60,502 nt of DNA from a virus. Location: positions 1 to 60,502 of the IMG/VR virus record IMGVR_UViG_3300023175_000036; one strand, given 5' to 3'. Positions within the stretch are counted from its first letter, which is position 1, and every line of letters starts with the position of its first letter. A program made the position numbers and the translations under genes. The notes beneath the pieces were generated by a model, which saw only the letters and a program-made list of their open reading frames with translations, did no database searches and was not told the DNA's origin. Shown here piece by piece: positions 39,275-51,500 of the stretch.

Positions 39275-42200
39275 TTATTGCACTGACTCATCTGGACCTT
39301 TCATTAATTGTTGCATCAAGTAAATTGTTCCTTGAACTGCAACTGGTTTAGTTGTTTCAATACCAAATTCGTCTTCCTCAGTATAAGTTCCAAAAATGTC
39401 TACATCAACTGGAAAATTAATATACCCATCTGATGCACTATCAATAATATTATCAATAGTACCAATTTTAACCTGTCCTGCCTGGACTGCGTTTGTTTCA
39501 AGGTTTTCACCACCAACACTTAATCTATCTGCAAGGAATGATGCAATAGCTCGTTGTGTTGGCACAACGTTATTTGAATCTTCAGCAAATGTTGGATCTG
39601 TTGAAAATTCTCTAATTACTGTTCCTGAACCGCCTAATCGAACTCCACCTAGTGCTAGTTCGCTCAAACCGTCTAAGTCAAAGTAATCAGCACTAATAGT
39701 AACAATACCTGTTGCCTGTTGTACTGAAAACAGTTCACCAGTTCTAAAGTTACCATCTTGGTCTGTACTTACATAAAATACTCGTCCGCCGTCTTGTTCT
39801 AGCACTTCGTTCTCAGGTGCTGCTACAAAATAGTTACCCCCTGCATAAATGTCAGGATAGTTTGTTGATTCAAAGTTTCCTGTACCAACGTCTAGGAAGT
39901 CATGTCCCGAAATACGACATTGACTGTAACGACTTCTTAGTGTTACTGCGGTTCCGTGTTCTAAGTTATATTCATTTCGTAGTCTAGGTGAAACTCTAAA
40001 CTGTACAAGTCTTGTACCATTTCCAGTGCCATCATCTCCTAAATCTTCAATTTCAATACCTGCAAAAAGTTTTAAATCGTCTGGATCTGCTGTTTCTTCG
40101 TCTAGTACAGTATCAATCCTAATTTGAACACCTGGTCCAGGAATTGTTGTTACCCCTGCTAGTGTTAGATATCCTTCTTCAGGAATAATATCTGCATATC
40201 CGTCACCACTAATTGTAACTGTTGTACTTGTTACACGATAGCCGCCGCCTCTATTTACAAAGTCTGGCTGTGCTATTACTCCGTTGCCAATTCTGTTATC
40301 AGTTTCAACTTCTGAAACAAATTGGTTATCTGTTACTGTTAATACCATAGGATTGTCAACTTCGTCATAACCACTACCTGGATCCCATATTAACATATTT
40401 GTAAACGCACCTTGACCAATTTGCGCTCTTAATTTTGCTTGACAACCTGTTTTAACATGCTGTAATCCGCCAGTTGCATTTTGTGCTAATACTACAAACA
40501 ACGATTCGTTATTAATACGTGCTTGAGCAATAGCTTGCCATTTATACGATAAATTAAGAGTTCTTGTTGTCCAATTAATTCCATCTTCAGAAGTAACACA
40601 TTCGTCGTGTCCTTCAAGAACAATACCTCCTGCAACTACTTGAGAAGCCCAACCAATACTAAAGAATACACCTTGTGCATAAATTCCGTTTTTAACATTA
40701 AACGCTCCGCTATCACTAGCACTACCGCCAGCTGTCCAGGTTACACCTTTGTCTAACGAATATGCTGTAGTTCCGTCTTCTGCAATAGCAACAAATCTAT
40801 TTTTACCATAAAGCAATCTTATCCATGCTGTATTTGCTGCTGGAAGAACAGCGTTTTGCAATGTCCAAGTAATACCATCGTCTGATGTTGCAACATCTTG
40901 TGTTGCACCACTTGTTACAGCAACAAATGTTCCTTGACCGTAAGCAACAACTGCCCAATCATCTGATTGCGGCATTGCAGTTTGTGTAAATGAAAGGCCG
41001 CCGTCTGTACTATAAAGTGCTTCGGCTGAGTTAGTTCCTACTAATACAAATGTATTTTTACCATATGCTGCATCTGACCATTCTCTTGTTATAGGTAAAC
41101 TTCTAGTAGTCCACGTTTCAGCAGTTAATGAATAGCTGTAAGTGTTTAATCCAGATGCAAATGCTAAGAACTTGTTATCTTCTGCTAATACCTTAATGTA
41201 ATTGTCTGCGCCTGCATCAAAACTTAAATTAGCATTTTGCCATACTTCGCCATCTGCACTGAATGATAACGTAGATTTATTATCAATAGCTACAAAAAGT
41301 CCTCCAATTGGTGTACCAGTATATGTAAACGCATCAATACTGTTCGAGCTGTCGTCTGTTACTGCTGTTACTGTAATTATAATATCATTTGTTCCTGACG
41401 CTCCGCCTAAATTAGCACCATCTAGTGTAATACTATCCCCTACTGCATATCCTGCTCCTGGATTTATAGCAGTTACAGTGTAAGTAGGTCCTTCTCTATT
41501 AACACGCCATGTTGAATTAATTGGATCAAGTCCAAATGTTTCGCCTGTACCTGTTTGTCCAATAAGTCCATTATATAATGCAGAAGTACCACCAAATGCT
41601 GCTGATACAAATGTTTTATCTACAATAGTTTTATTTTCACTAGAGTATCCTGGATGATTTGCTATAACCCTTGGTTCAAATCTGTAATTTGTAGTTGGAT
41701 CAAATGTTGCTTCTAAAGGATAGCCTGGAACAATATGATCCCATCCTGGAGTACCATCGCTGTCTTTAGCAACAGTTACTACCCTTGACACTGCATTATA
41801 GTTTGTAACATAACCGTATTGACCTGCTCCTGTACCTGAAAGAATAATAATTCTCATTCCTTGAATTTCTGAAAGGAATTGTGTGTCATCTGATTGTGAA
41901 ATAATAATACTTGAAGATGCATCTGGAGTATCTTGTGCATAACCCTGTCTTGTTAGGTAGTTACTACCACCTTCTCTACCTGATCCTGAAGTATTAATTA
42001 ATCGAGCATTAAACAATGCACCATCTCTAAAGTCTGTAAACTCTGTTTCATCTTGAGCGCCAGCACCTACTACTGATGCAGTAGCAGTTGTATAGTTTTC
42101 ACCTGTATTTGAATATTCAAATGCTAAAATTCTGTCGTCGCTTAAACCTGAAAATACTGCTTCAACTTGTGCTTCGTTGTTTCTATTCATTAGTGTACAA

Positions 42201-44776
42201 GACTGAGGTGTTTCGGTAGGGTCACCGCCTGCTGAAATGCTACCAAATCTACCATATGAGTTGTTACCATTTGTAGCACGTATAACACCACCTGATTCTG
42301 CAAGGTATCCTACAGAACAATAATATGTAAACACCGATACAAGTTCGCATCTTGCATTGTTTAATACCCACGCACCAACACCGTCACTTAAAACTTGTGT
42401 AAAGTCGTTTGCAACCATTGAACGTAAACCGCCGTTATGTAGGTTACCGTCAATTTTACAACCCGAGCAAGCAGTACCAAAGTTAGTTACACCTTGCATA
42501 TATGGCGATCTGTTTACAATCCATGTACGCTCGTCGTCTGGACCCCAACCCGGATCAAGTGCTACAAGAGCACCACCTGTAGGTCTTTGATACAAATCAA
42601 ATACACCCGGAGGGTTAAGTGTACCTGTTAATCCTTCGGTAGTACAACTTCTTAAACCGGTTGTGTCTCTCATACGGAATAAGTCATCTAATTGAGATCC
42701 AAGTGCTGAGTTAGCATAACGTCTTGCTGCATATAATGTTCTATGATTTCCTTCATATTTTAAATCATATGCTATACCTCTAATCATCGCTTGCACATCT
42801 GCCATTTGATAACGTTTTGTAAATGTTATTGTTGGATTGTTTTCAACTAATCTTGCATAAACTTCTTCTGCAATAAATTTTTTGTTTGCAAACAACTGTT
42901 GATAAGCTGCTATTCTTGCAGTATCTGTTGCTAGTATATTAGTTCCGTATTCTACAGGATCTACAGTGCCATTTTCAGATGGCAATCTAAATTCAATAAA
43001 TTCTTCGTATTGATCTATTAAGTCTAATATAACTTGTGCAGTAGGTTGGTCAGATGCAACACCAACAAGTGTTTGAGTTGCTGGGTTATTTGGATGTTTT
43101 TCAATTCTTACGTTTGAGATAATATCTAAAATAAATTCACTAATATATACATCAAGCTGTTTAGTATATTGATAGTTATTTGTATATTCATTAATAGCAG
43201 GAGTAGCAACAATAGTAGTTGCACGTAGTTCATCTCCCATAACAACAGTTCCTGCTGGAACTACAATAGGTCCAACTTCTTCAAATCTTCCTGCTGCTAC
43301 AAAAATTTTAGCAGGTGTTCCTGCAGGGAATGTATCTTCAATATATTCACATGCATGTCTAATAGTTCTAAATGCGTTTTTCCATCCTAATCCTGTTCCG
43401 TCTACATCGTCACCTTTAGTTGAAACATAAACTGCTTCTGCATCATATGCAAAGTTTCTCCAAAATGCTTCATAATCTTCTGTTACAGACAATGATTGTG
43501 TTTTGTCACCAATTCCTAATGCAATGTCTCCTAATGAACTTCCGTCTGATGTTGTTCCATAAGTAAGTAGATCTGCTTTAGTCTGCATTCCTGCTGGACG
43601 ACCTGCTTGAATTGCTAAATCCCAAAAATCATAGCCGCTTCCGTTATCAGGAGCATTGTCCATAGTAGCAACATGTTCGTATGTACATTTGTAAGCACTA
43701 CCTTTGTAATATACTACTTCGCCTACAGCAAATTGAGAACCTTGTTCCCAGTTTTCTGACCATTTATTACCTGTAGCAACTAATTCCCACTGACTGTCGT
43801 CTAAATAATCTAAAGTACTATCGCTTCCGTCAGATATATTAACGTCTTTTAATGCTCTGTAAAGGTAGCCGCCTCTTAATACTAGTTCACCTGTTTTATA
43901 TCGTGAACCGTATACATATTCTCCTGCAAAACTAGAATTTTTTGCCAGTATTTCCCAAGCAGTTGTACTATCTCCTGCACTTCTACTTGGGTCAACATCT
44001 TTATTGTTTGCTGTTGCAAAGTAAACATAGCCACCGTAGCGTACAACATCACCTTCTTGATAGTCTGTTTCAGAGTCCCAAACTAATAAGTTTGCTTGAG
44101 TGCCCGGAAACTCTAATTGAAATTTTGTTAAATCTAAAACTAAAGTGTTAGCAGTATGTGTTTCTGTACAACGATAAATGTTTGCACCATAACGTACTAA
44201 ATCATTTTTGCGATAATTATCTCCAGCTATCCAATCACTTTTATATTCTATGCCTTCTTTAAATAATTCCCAATCGTTAATATTATTTTCTAAAGTTCCG
44301 CCTGCGCTGTGAGCATTTTTACACTGATAAACATTACCATTATATTTTACAATGCCGCCTTTGGCATAAGTTGTTCCACTTTGCCAATCACCAACAAACT
44401 TTTGCCCTATTGCAAAGATTTCCCAATAACCTATTTCACTTGAAAAACTTCCTGCAAAGTGAGAATCAGTACATAGATAAAGTGTACCGTTAAATATTAC
44501 AATATCGCCTAAGTTATATGCTGTTCCTTGTGTCCAAATACCTATAAAAGTTTTGCCACTGGTCATTACTATCCAATGTGGATATGGTTGTGGTGGATTT
44601 GATCCTGGCAGAGTTGCTTCTAATTCGTTTTGGAAGGCACCGGTTGAAGTATGAGTTACAATACAAACATAACTTTTACCGTTTACTCTAACAATGTCGT
44701 CACGTAGATATTCAGTAGAAGGTGTCCAATCACCTCTCCATATATATTTAAATTTGTCTAACTTAAACTCTGCCAT
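39275..44776 (-). CDS. Giant modular structural protein (1833 aa)
   Basis: A shorter paralogue of the 3108-aa protein; both start MAEFKL(G/D). Residues 1-400 hold seven W..Y..GD.V..GG..Y.C...H modules without the inserted cupredoxin. About 445-530 begins the beta-helix (AVYVSTKGDDVDG, then PIVVPAGTVVMGDELRATTI). A single helical repeat lies near 660. The second beta-helix part has NRSPYMQGVTNFG near 755 and FTYYCSVGYLAESGG. Asp-box repeats (about 1160-1405) include YSTDGGLSF, TSDDGITW and TSEDGINW. The end has GHDFLDVGTGNF and DQDGNFRTGELFSVQQATG. The difference in length from its paralogue is mostly the missing helical repeats. It is spaced 10 nt from the 135-aa gene and probably co-transcribed with it. 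Confidence 0.9.
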   Translation of the reverse strand: MAEFKLDKFKYIWRGDWTPSTEYLRDDIVRVNGKSYVCIVTHTSTGAFQNELEATLPGSNPPQPYPHWIVMTSGKTFIGIWTQGTAYNLGDIVIFNGTLYLCTDSHFAGSFSSEIGYWEIFAIGQKFVGDWQSGTTYAKGGIVKYNGNVYQCKNAHSAGGTLENNINDWELFKEGIEYKSDWIAGDNYRKNDLVRYGANIYRCTETHTANTLVLDLTKFQLEFPGTQANLLVWDSETDYQEGDVVRYGGYVYFATANNKDVDPSRSAGDSTTAWEILAKNSSFAGEYVYGSRYKTGELVLRGGYLYRALKDVNISDGSDSTLDYLDDSQWELVATGNKWSENWEQGSQFAVGEVVYYKGSAYKCTYEHVATMDNAPDNGSGYDFWDLAIQAGRPAGMQTKADLLTYGTTSDGSSLGDIALGIGDKTQSLSVTEDYEAFWRNFAYDAEAVYVSTKGDDVDGTGLGWKNAFRTIRHACEYIEDTFPAGTPAKIFVAAGRFEEVGPIVVPAGTVVMGDELRATTIVATPAINEYTNNYQYTKQLDVYISEFILDIISNVRIEKHPNNPATQTLVGVASDQPTAQVILDLIDQYEEFIEFRLPSENGTVDPVEYGTNILATDTARIAAYQQLFANKKFIAEEVYARLVENNPTITFTKRYQMADVQAMIRGIAYDLKYEGNHRTLYAARRYANSALGSQLDDLFRMRDTTGLRSCTTEGLTGTLNPPGVFDLYQRPTGGALVALDPGWGPDDERTWIVNRSPYMQGVTNFGTACSGCKIDGNLHNGGLRSMVANDFTQVLSDGVGAWVLNNARCELVSVFTYYCSVGYLAESGGVIRATNGNNSYGRFGSISAGGDPTETPQSCTLMNRNNEAQVEAVFSGLSDDRILAFEYSNTGENYTTATASVVGAGAQDETEFTDFRDGALFNARLINTSGSGREGGSNYLTRQGYAQDTPDASSSIIISQSDDTQFLSEIQGMRIIILSGTGAGQYGYVTNYNAVSRVVTVAKDSDGTPGWDHIVPGYPLEATFDPTTNYRFEPRVIANHPGYSSENKTIVDKTFVSAAFGGTSALYNGLIGQTGTGETFGLDPINSTWRVNREGPTYTVTAINPGAGYAVGDSITLDGANLGGASGTNDIIITVTAVTDDSSNSIDAFTYTGTPIGGLFVAIDNKSTLSFSADGEVWQNANLSFDAGADNYIKVLAEDNKFLAFASGLNTYSYSLTAETWTTRSLPITREWSDAAYGKNTFVLVGTNSAEALYSTDGGLSFTQTAMPQSDDWAVVAYGQGTFVAVTSGATQDVATSDDGITWTLQNAVLPAANTAWIRLLYGKNRFVAIAEDGTTAYSLDKGVTWTAGGSASDSGAFNVKNGIYAQGVFFSIGWASQVVAGGIVLEGHDECVTSEDGINWTTRTLNLSYKWQAIAQARINNESLFVVLAQNATGGLQHVKTGCQAKLRAQIGQGAFTNMLIWDPGSGYDEVDNPMVLTVTDNQFVSEVETDNRIGNGVIAQPDFVNRGGGYRVTSTTVTISGDGYADIIPEEGYLTLAGVTTIPGPGVQIRIDTVLDEETADPDDLKLFAGIEIEDLGDDGTGNGTRLVQFRVSPRLRNEYNLEHGTAVTLRSRYSQCRISGHDFLDVGTGNFESTNYPDIYAGGNYFVAAPENEVLEQDGGRVFYVSTDQDGNFRTGELFSVQQATGIVTISADYFDLDGLSELALGGVRLGGSGTVIREFSTDPTFAEDSNNVVPTQRAIASFLADRLSVGGENLETNAVQAGQVKIGTIDNIIDSASDGYINFPVDVDIFGTYTEEDEFGIETTKPVAVQGTIYLMQQLMKGPDESVQ
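40560..41300 (-). repeat. Asp-box propeller repeats in the 1833-aa protein
   Basis: Six related units: FSADGEVW, YSLTAETW, YSTDGGLSF, TSDDGITW, YSLDKGVTW and TSEDGINW, in the same order and context as in the 3108-aa protein. Confidence 0.7.
43670..44776 (-). repeat. Seven carbohydrate-binding-like modules (1833-aa protein N-terminus)
   Basis: Same pattern as in the larger paralogue, e.g. WRGDWTPSTEYLRDDIVRVN and FVGDWQSGTTYAKGGIVKYN. The fifth and sixth copies have lost the Cys/His positions. Confidence 0.78.
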
Positions 44777-44786
44777 TTTCTATCCC

Positions 44787-45194
44787 TTATTTTTTCACCT
44801 GATCGTCTACGCCTTCGCCATAACCAGGTGTAGAAATGTTTTCAGGATAATTATATCCTTCCGAAATTCTCATAATAAATTGTCCATCTGTTGGATCAAT
44901 GTAATAAACTAAAGATCTACCGTCCCATCTAATTTGTGGGTATCTTAAGTTTGGATATCGAATGTTCTTATCAGCATCAATGCCATCTAAAAAGTCAATA
45001 CCTTCTTCAAAATCTAAAAAGTTATTTGCCGATACACCAATGTCGTTAATAACAGCAACGTTATCTGCACCTTGTAATTGGTCTACACGAATTAGGTATA
45101 ACTCACCATCTTCGTTTCTACGAAGTCCGTAAAAATATCTTTTAATAAATCCGTCTAAAACGTCTTGGGGGTTATTACCTACATAATACGTCAT
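44787..45194 (-). CDS. Conserved small virion-cluster protein
   Basis: A 135-aa protein beginning MTYYVGNNPQDVLDGFIKRY. Several aromatic and charged positions (YGLRRNEDGELYLIRVDQLQ, NLRYPQIRWDGRSLVYYIDP, ISEGYNYPENIS) suggest a compact beta-domain. I recall similar proteins beside giant fibre genes of marine T4-like phages but know no function. Its start overlaps the stop of the 109-aa gene by one base (TAATG). It is followed within 10 nt by the 1833-aa gene and could be a connector or chaperone for it (inference). Confidence 0.78.
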   Translation of the reverse strand: MTYYVGNNPQDVLDGFIKRYFYGLRRNEDGELYLIRVDQLQGADNVAVINDIGVSANNFLDFEEGIDFLDGIDADKNIRYPNLRYPQIRWDGRSLVYYIDPTDGQFIMRISEGYNYPENISTPGYGEGVDDQVKK

Positions 45195-45523
45195 TATACA
45201 ATCTCCACAAAGCTCATGACAACATCAACACTATCGTCAACACTAGCACGAACTTGTATTTTATTATTTGATGCTAAAATTAATTTTTCACCTTGGTTTA
45301 CTACACGCAATGCTGTGTTTGCTGGCAAAACTGTGTCTTTTAAATAGTATCCTGTTACACTAGTATCGTCTTGTATTAAAACATCTACATATACGAACGA
45401 ACTAGTTAAGTTAGTTAAACTTAATCCAATAACAGTTGATCGAGTACTTGCATCAGTCTCATAAATGTCAACAGGTAGTGTTCCTACTTGTTTTACTACT
45501 TTATTTTTAAATAGTGTTGCCAT
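45194..45523 (-). CDS. Small beta-rich virion protein (family A, copy 2)
   Basis: A 109-aa protein beginning MATLFKNKVVKQVGTLPVDI. It shows the same strand order as the 108- and 121-aa family members: IYET near the start, VIGLSLTNLTSSFVYVDVLI, a turn with VLPANTALRVV, then GEKLILASNNKIQVRASVDD and a final strand ending MSFVEIV. It lies 6 nt after the 2079-aa gene and is coupled by TAATG to the 135-aa gene. Repeated association of this family with very large fibre proteins suggests a collar, trimer cap or attachment role (inference). Confidence 0.78.
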   Translation of the reverse strand: MATLFKNKVVKQVGTLPVDIYETDASTRSTVIGLSLTNLTSSFVYVDVLIQDDTSVTGYYLKDTVLPANTALRVVNQGEKLILASNNKIQVRASVDDSVDVVMSFVEIV

Positions 45524-45529
45524 ATTCTT

Positions 45530-48500
45530 TTATCCTAAACTCAATACAATTTCAAACGCAAGTTCTTCAGCTTCTGCTCTACTAATACCACTCGAAGTAC
45601 CTGCAACAGACACCCAGTTAGCACCGTCGTAAATTTCTGTACGCTGAGCATCTGTGTTCCAGCGCATTTGACCTGTTTCAGTGTATGCAAGCGGGGGTCT
45701 ATTTGCGTTGCCGCCGACCGGTATAACCATACCGTATGTTCCGTCAAACTTAACATAACCATTATCTGTTTCTTCAAAAACAGTAACAGCGTTTGACACT
45801 GTGTTAGAAATAGTGTTATTTTTAATAGAAATGTTATCAATTTTAACACTACCTGTACCGTTTGCAGACAATACTAAATCAGTATTTGCTGTTACTGTAC
45901 TTATCACATTACCGTCAACCTGAATGTCATCTACGGTTATTTTTAGAGCATTTAACCTAGTTGAATCTATATCAACTGTTAAGTTTCCGTCGTTGTAAAA
46001 TCTAATAACATTGTCATTAGCACCTTCAGTAAGCTCTGCTGTTACTCTAGTATTGCCATCTAAATCTTCAACGCCTTTAAGATTAATCCAATTAGTTCCG
46101 TTATATCCTTCAAAACGGTTTAACTCACTATTATAACGTATTTGTCCTGCTACTGCTGTTGGGCGTTCTGCTGTTGTTCCTATTGGCAACCTTAGTGAAC
46201 CTGTAGCATCAATAATTGTTAATCCTGAACTAGGAGCAAGAGTCATATCTCCACTAGTACTAATTGTAGCATCATTAATATCAAATGTGTCAATTATAAT
46301 GCTACCTGTACCACTAGCACGTAATTCTAAATCTGAATTACTTGTGGTTGTAGTAATAAAATTATCGTCTACAAGTATATCACCTGTATAAAAAGTATTT
46401 GCTTGTATTTGTCCCGTACTTACGATATCACCAACTGTTAGTGTTCCATTAACAGTTAAATTTCCGTTAATGTCAACATCATTATTTGGTATAACTACTT
46501 GACCTGCACCATTGGCACGTAATTCTAAATCTGAATTTGATAGTGTAGTTTCTAATACATTGCCTGCAATTTGTATATTTTCAAACTGTACTGCTCCAGC
46601 AATAGTAATATTTCCATCAACATCTAATGCTCCAGTTAAATTATAGTCGCCTGTTTGTGTAACATTACCTGTTTGTGTAACATTACCAACAATATTAGTT
46701 CCTTTAAGAGTTGTAGTTCCATTAACTGTTAAATCTTGTTCGATAGTAACATCATTACTTGGAATATAAACTTCACCTGTACCACTAGCACGTAGTTCTA
46801 AGTTGCTATTACTTGTAGTTGTAGTAATAAAGTTATCATCAATTAAAATGTCACCAGTGCTAAATCTGTTAGCAGTAATTGTGCCTGCTGAATTAATATC
46901 GCCTACAGTAATTGTGCCGTCAACATATAAATCATTTGTAATATGAACATCATTATTTGGAACAAGCACTTCGCCTGTTCCTGCTGCACGTAATTCTAAG
47001 TCACTGTTTGATTCTGTTGTAGTAACAACATTATTTGTAATGTTTACATTTTCAAACTGTGCAACACTTGAAACGGTTACAGTACCAGTAACATCATAGT
47101 TACCTGTTAAATTAATATTACCTGTTTGTGTAGTACTTCCGGCGTGTGTTACAGTACCAGTAATTGTAGTATTTTGTAAATCAGTTACACCACTAACTGT
47201 TAAATCATTATCAATTTGTACATTGTTAGTTGGAACATATATTTCACCAGTTCCACTAGCACGTAGCTCTAAGTTTGAATTTGAAGAAGTTGTAGTGATA
47301 AAATTGTCGTCAATTAGAATATCACCAGTAGTAAACGTATTAGCAGTAACAGTACCTGCACTATTAATATTGCCTACAGTAATTGTACCATCAACTGATA
47401 AATCATTTACAATATGTAAATTATTGTTTGGAATTAATATGTCGCCGGTGCCACTAGCACGTAATTCTAAATCTGTATTAGAAGTAGTTGTAGTAATAAC
47501 GTTATCATCAATTAAAATTTCTTCAAATTGAGCAATGCTTGAAACGGTTAATGTTCCACCAACAGTAACATTAGCAGTAATTGTATAATCACCTGTTTGT
47601 GTAATATCACCTGTAATGCTAACATTACCAGTTAGTGTAGTATCACCTAGAGTTGCGTCTCCATTAACTACTAAATCATTAGTAATTCTAACATCGTTAT
47701 TTGGAATTAATATTTCACCAGTGCCACTTGCTCTTAACTCTAAATCTGAATTACTATTTGTAGTAGCAATAAAGTTATCTTCAATTAGTATATTACCGTT
47801 GCTAATTTCGCCAGCAATATCAAAGTTGCCAGTTTGTACAACATTTCCTGTATGTGTAATTGTTCCTGTAATTGTAGTATTTTGTAAATCAGTTGCACCA
47901 CTTACAGTTAGTGCTTGACTAAATGTAACATTATTAGTTGGAACAATTATACTTCCACTACCACTAGCACGTAAGTCTAAATTACTGTTTGAAAGTGTTG
48001 TTTCAACTGTGTTACCATTTATCTGAATGTCGCCATTTGTCCAACTACCAGCAATTATATAATTACCTGTTTGTGTAGTATCACCAGTATGTGTGATTGT
48101 GCCTGTTACAGTTGTATCTTGTAAATCAGTTGCTCCACTAACAGTTAAGTTGTTATCAATTTGTACGTTATTGTTTGGAACAAGTATTTCGCCAGTACCA
48201 CTTGCTCTTAGTTCTAAGTTTGAGTTACTAGCAGTTGTAGTAATAAAATTATCTTCAATGTAAATGTCACCGTTAGTCCATTCGCCTAACAATGTAACAT
48301 TACCTGTTTGCGTAGTATTTCCAACGTGTGTTAGTGTTCCAGTAATCGAAGTACCTTGTAGGCTTGTGTTGCCTTGTACAGTTAAATCTTGTGAAAGTAT
48401 AACATCATTACTTGGAACTAGTATATCACCTGTTCCGTTAGCTCTTAGTTCTAAATCTGCATTTGAAGCAGTTGCTTCAACAGTTGTGCCACTAATTTGT

Positions 48501-51500
48501 ACATCGCCAATATTAGCATCATTTGATGTAACATTTGCTGCTACTGTTAAATTATTAGCACTAATATCTCCAGTAACATTTAAGTCATTTGTAATGTTTA
48601 CATCATTATTAGGAATAACAATGTTACCTGTGCCAGCAGCACGTAAATCTAAATCTGCATTTGAAGTAGTCGTAGTAATAACATTACCATCAATTAGTAT
48701 TTCTTCAAATTGTGCATCTGCACCAACAGTTAGATTTTGTCCAACTGACATATCTTCGGTTAGTGAATAATTACCAGTTTGGTTAAAGTCACCTACTAGT
48801 GTAAGTGTTCCTGAAATATTTGTATTTGCAAGTGTAGCAGTTCCGTCAACAGTTAAGTTGTTATCAATTTGTACATCGTTTGAAGGAATGTAAATATTGC
48901 CGGTACCGTTTGTACGCAATTCTAAATTAGCATTTGATTCTGTACTTTCAATAAAGTTGTCACGAATTCTTATTCCATCAACATTAATTTGATTGACAAA
49001 TAAGTTGCTCCAAGTTTTAGTCTCAGTACCTAAACTCCAAGTACTATCTTGTCTTGGAATAATATCACTATCAATACCTGCAACAATTTGAATTGTATCA
49101 GTATCTTCGTCACCAATTGTAATATTACCGCCAATTGTAACATTACCTGTAACATCTAAATTACCAGTAACGTTAACATTGTCTTGTAAATTAATTTGTC
49201 CACTTGCTGCGGTAAAGTTTGCATTTTGTGTTAGTGTTTGAATAGTGTTGCCACTAATTCTCCAGTCACCTGTTTCAATTTTAGTACCGTCGACAAATGT
49301 AGTATCGCCGCCTGTAGTAAATGTAACACCGCCAGTTGTATTGATAATAAAGTCGCTAACACTAAATGAAGCAGCACCAGTTTCTTGATTAACGTAGAAT
49401 AAATCACCTACTCTAAAGTCGCCTTTGTGGTCAACTGAGTTATAACGAATTTGTGCATTATTATTTTCAACAACTTCGTTTGCTTGTATTACAGTATTTG
49501 CATCGTTTGTAACTTCTTTACCGTTACCAATGTAAGCAAGGTTGTGTCCAATAGCATACATTAATACACCCGGGCCGTCACCTACTAAGCCATAGTTACC
49601 GTAAACTGAAGCAGATCCAATTAAACGTATTTCAGCACCAAAGTCTCTTATATCAACATTTTCAATAGTTGTTGCTGTTGCTCCGCCACTACTAACAATG
49701 CTTATTGGTGTCCAGTCAAAATCTAATAGATCTTCATCTTTACCGTTAATAATAAGCGTGTCGCCTTCAACATCATTAATTGCTTTTGCATAAACTGTTG
49801 AATTGTCTGTTGATGTAAATGTAACAGTTTCGCCTGCGCCAAATGTACCAGTAATTCCACTTAATCTAATTCGTGTTTTACCTTCCATTCCCAAACCGTG
49901 TCCGCGGTCAAATGCATAAATTGAACGATTTGCAAAATATGTAAATGAGTTTAGCCATTCTACTCTAACACCGTTTGTACAAGTAATGGTATCTACACCT
50001 GGTGTAATAAATGTTGCTGAATGGAACAACATGCTTGCTTCTTTAGAATTAGGCGTTGCGTATGCACCATCAATATAAGCACCCTTACCAGCATCGCCTG
50101 CGTTAAAGCCTCTTGGATCTTCTGCTGTAGTTGTGCTACCTTTTGTAATTACTGTTATGTTCTTAATGTACGGTGAGCGACTAGTTACTTCAAAATCTGC
50201 TGCAAAACGGAAAGCATATCCGTTGTCTGGGAATACTCTATTATATGCTAAGCCATCTCCGCCAACACAACTAAATGTAATGTTGCTTATAAAAACATCA
50301 TTGCCAATAGTTGCTGTACCGCTTGCGCTGTGTGTTAGAACTAGTACACCTGTAGTATGTGTATATGTTGCTCCAGTTATATTGTAACTAATGCCGCCAA
50401 TAGTAATAGTTCCGCCACTAACGTAAGTGTGAGAAAAACTACCATCAGCATAGTTCGGAATGTTAACTGTTGTTGATCCTGCTGACGCTGCTGTAACTTC
50501 ATAATATCTACCGCCACTGTAGAAATCTGCAACGGTGATGTCTTCTATTGTAGTTTCACCGTTTAGTAAAAATGCATCGTTATATTCAGTAGCAGTTGTA
50601 GGGACAATCTTAACTGAGCGTAGTCCTTGTCCTTTTACTGTTACACCAGCCGGAACAGTTAGAGGAAAAATTTCAGTATATACACCTGGATAAATGTGAA
50701 CAGTATCGCCAGCTCCTGCAACACTTAATGCTTTTTGTAAACTAGCAAACGGATCTTGTTGGTGTGTACCAGTATGTAAATCATCGCCGTTTTCTGCAAC
50801 ATAATAAATGTTGCCTTGGCGTAGTGTTAAGTTAATACCATCAACAATAATAGTGCCTGTGTTGATGCCATTAGTTATAATACTGTCAACCCAAACATCT
50901 GCCCAACGTTTTGCATCTATGTTAACTTGTACAATATTATAAGTGCCGTCAAGTATACTAGGTGCTGATATTGCTGCTGTTTGAGGTTGAGTTCCGCTCC
51001 AGTTTCCTGTTCTTGTAACTTTATGTAAAGTTCCTGATGTTCCTTCTAGTGCAAATAGATATGTATAATTTAAAGGTTTTTCTAAAACATCATCAATCCA
51101 TGCTGTACTATCTGTTGAAGGTATACTTACGGTTCCAACTCCATTAGAAACTGTTAAAGTAATATCTCCTAATGAAAAATCAATGTTGCTTTGGTATTGT
51201 CTTCCACCTTCGCCTAGTCTATAAGTATCATCTGCATCTGGAATAATGTTTGAAGCAATATCTGCATTAAATGTAATATTGTCTGTATTTGCATCTCCTA
51301 AAACAATATTTCCATCTGCTGTGATATTTCCTGTTGCATGTATGTTTCCGTCTACTTCCATATTACCGTAGACATGTACTTCGCCTGTTCCGTTAGGACG
51401 AAGTTCTAAATTTGAATTCGATGTATTTGTACTAATAACGTTGCCTTCAATGTCAATATCGTCGACACGCAATTTATTGTTGTAAACAACATTATCTAAA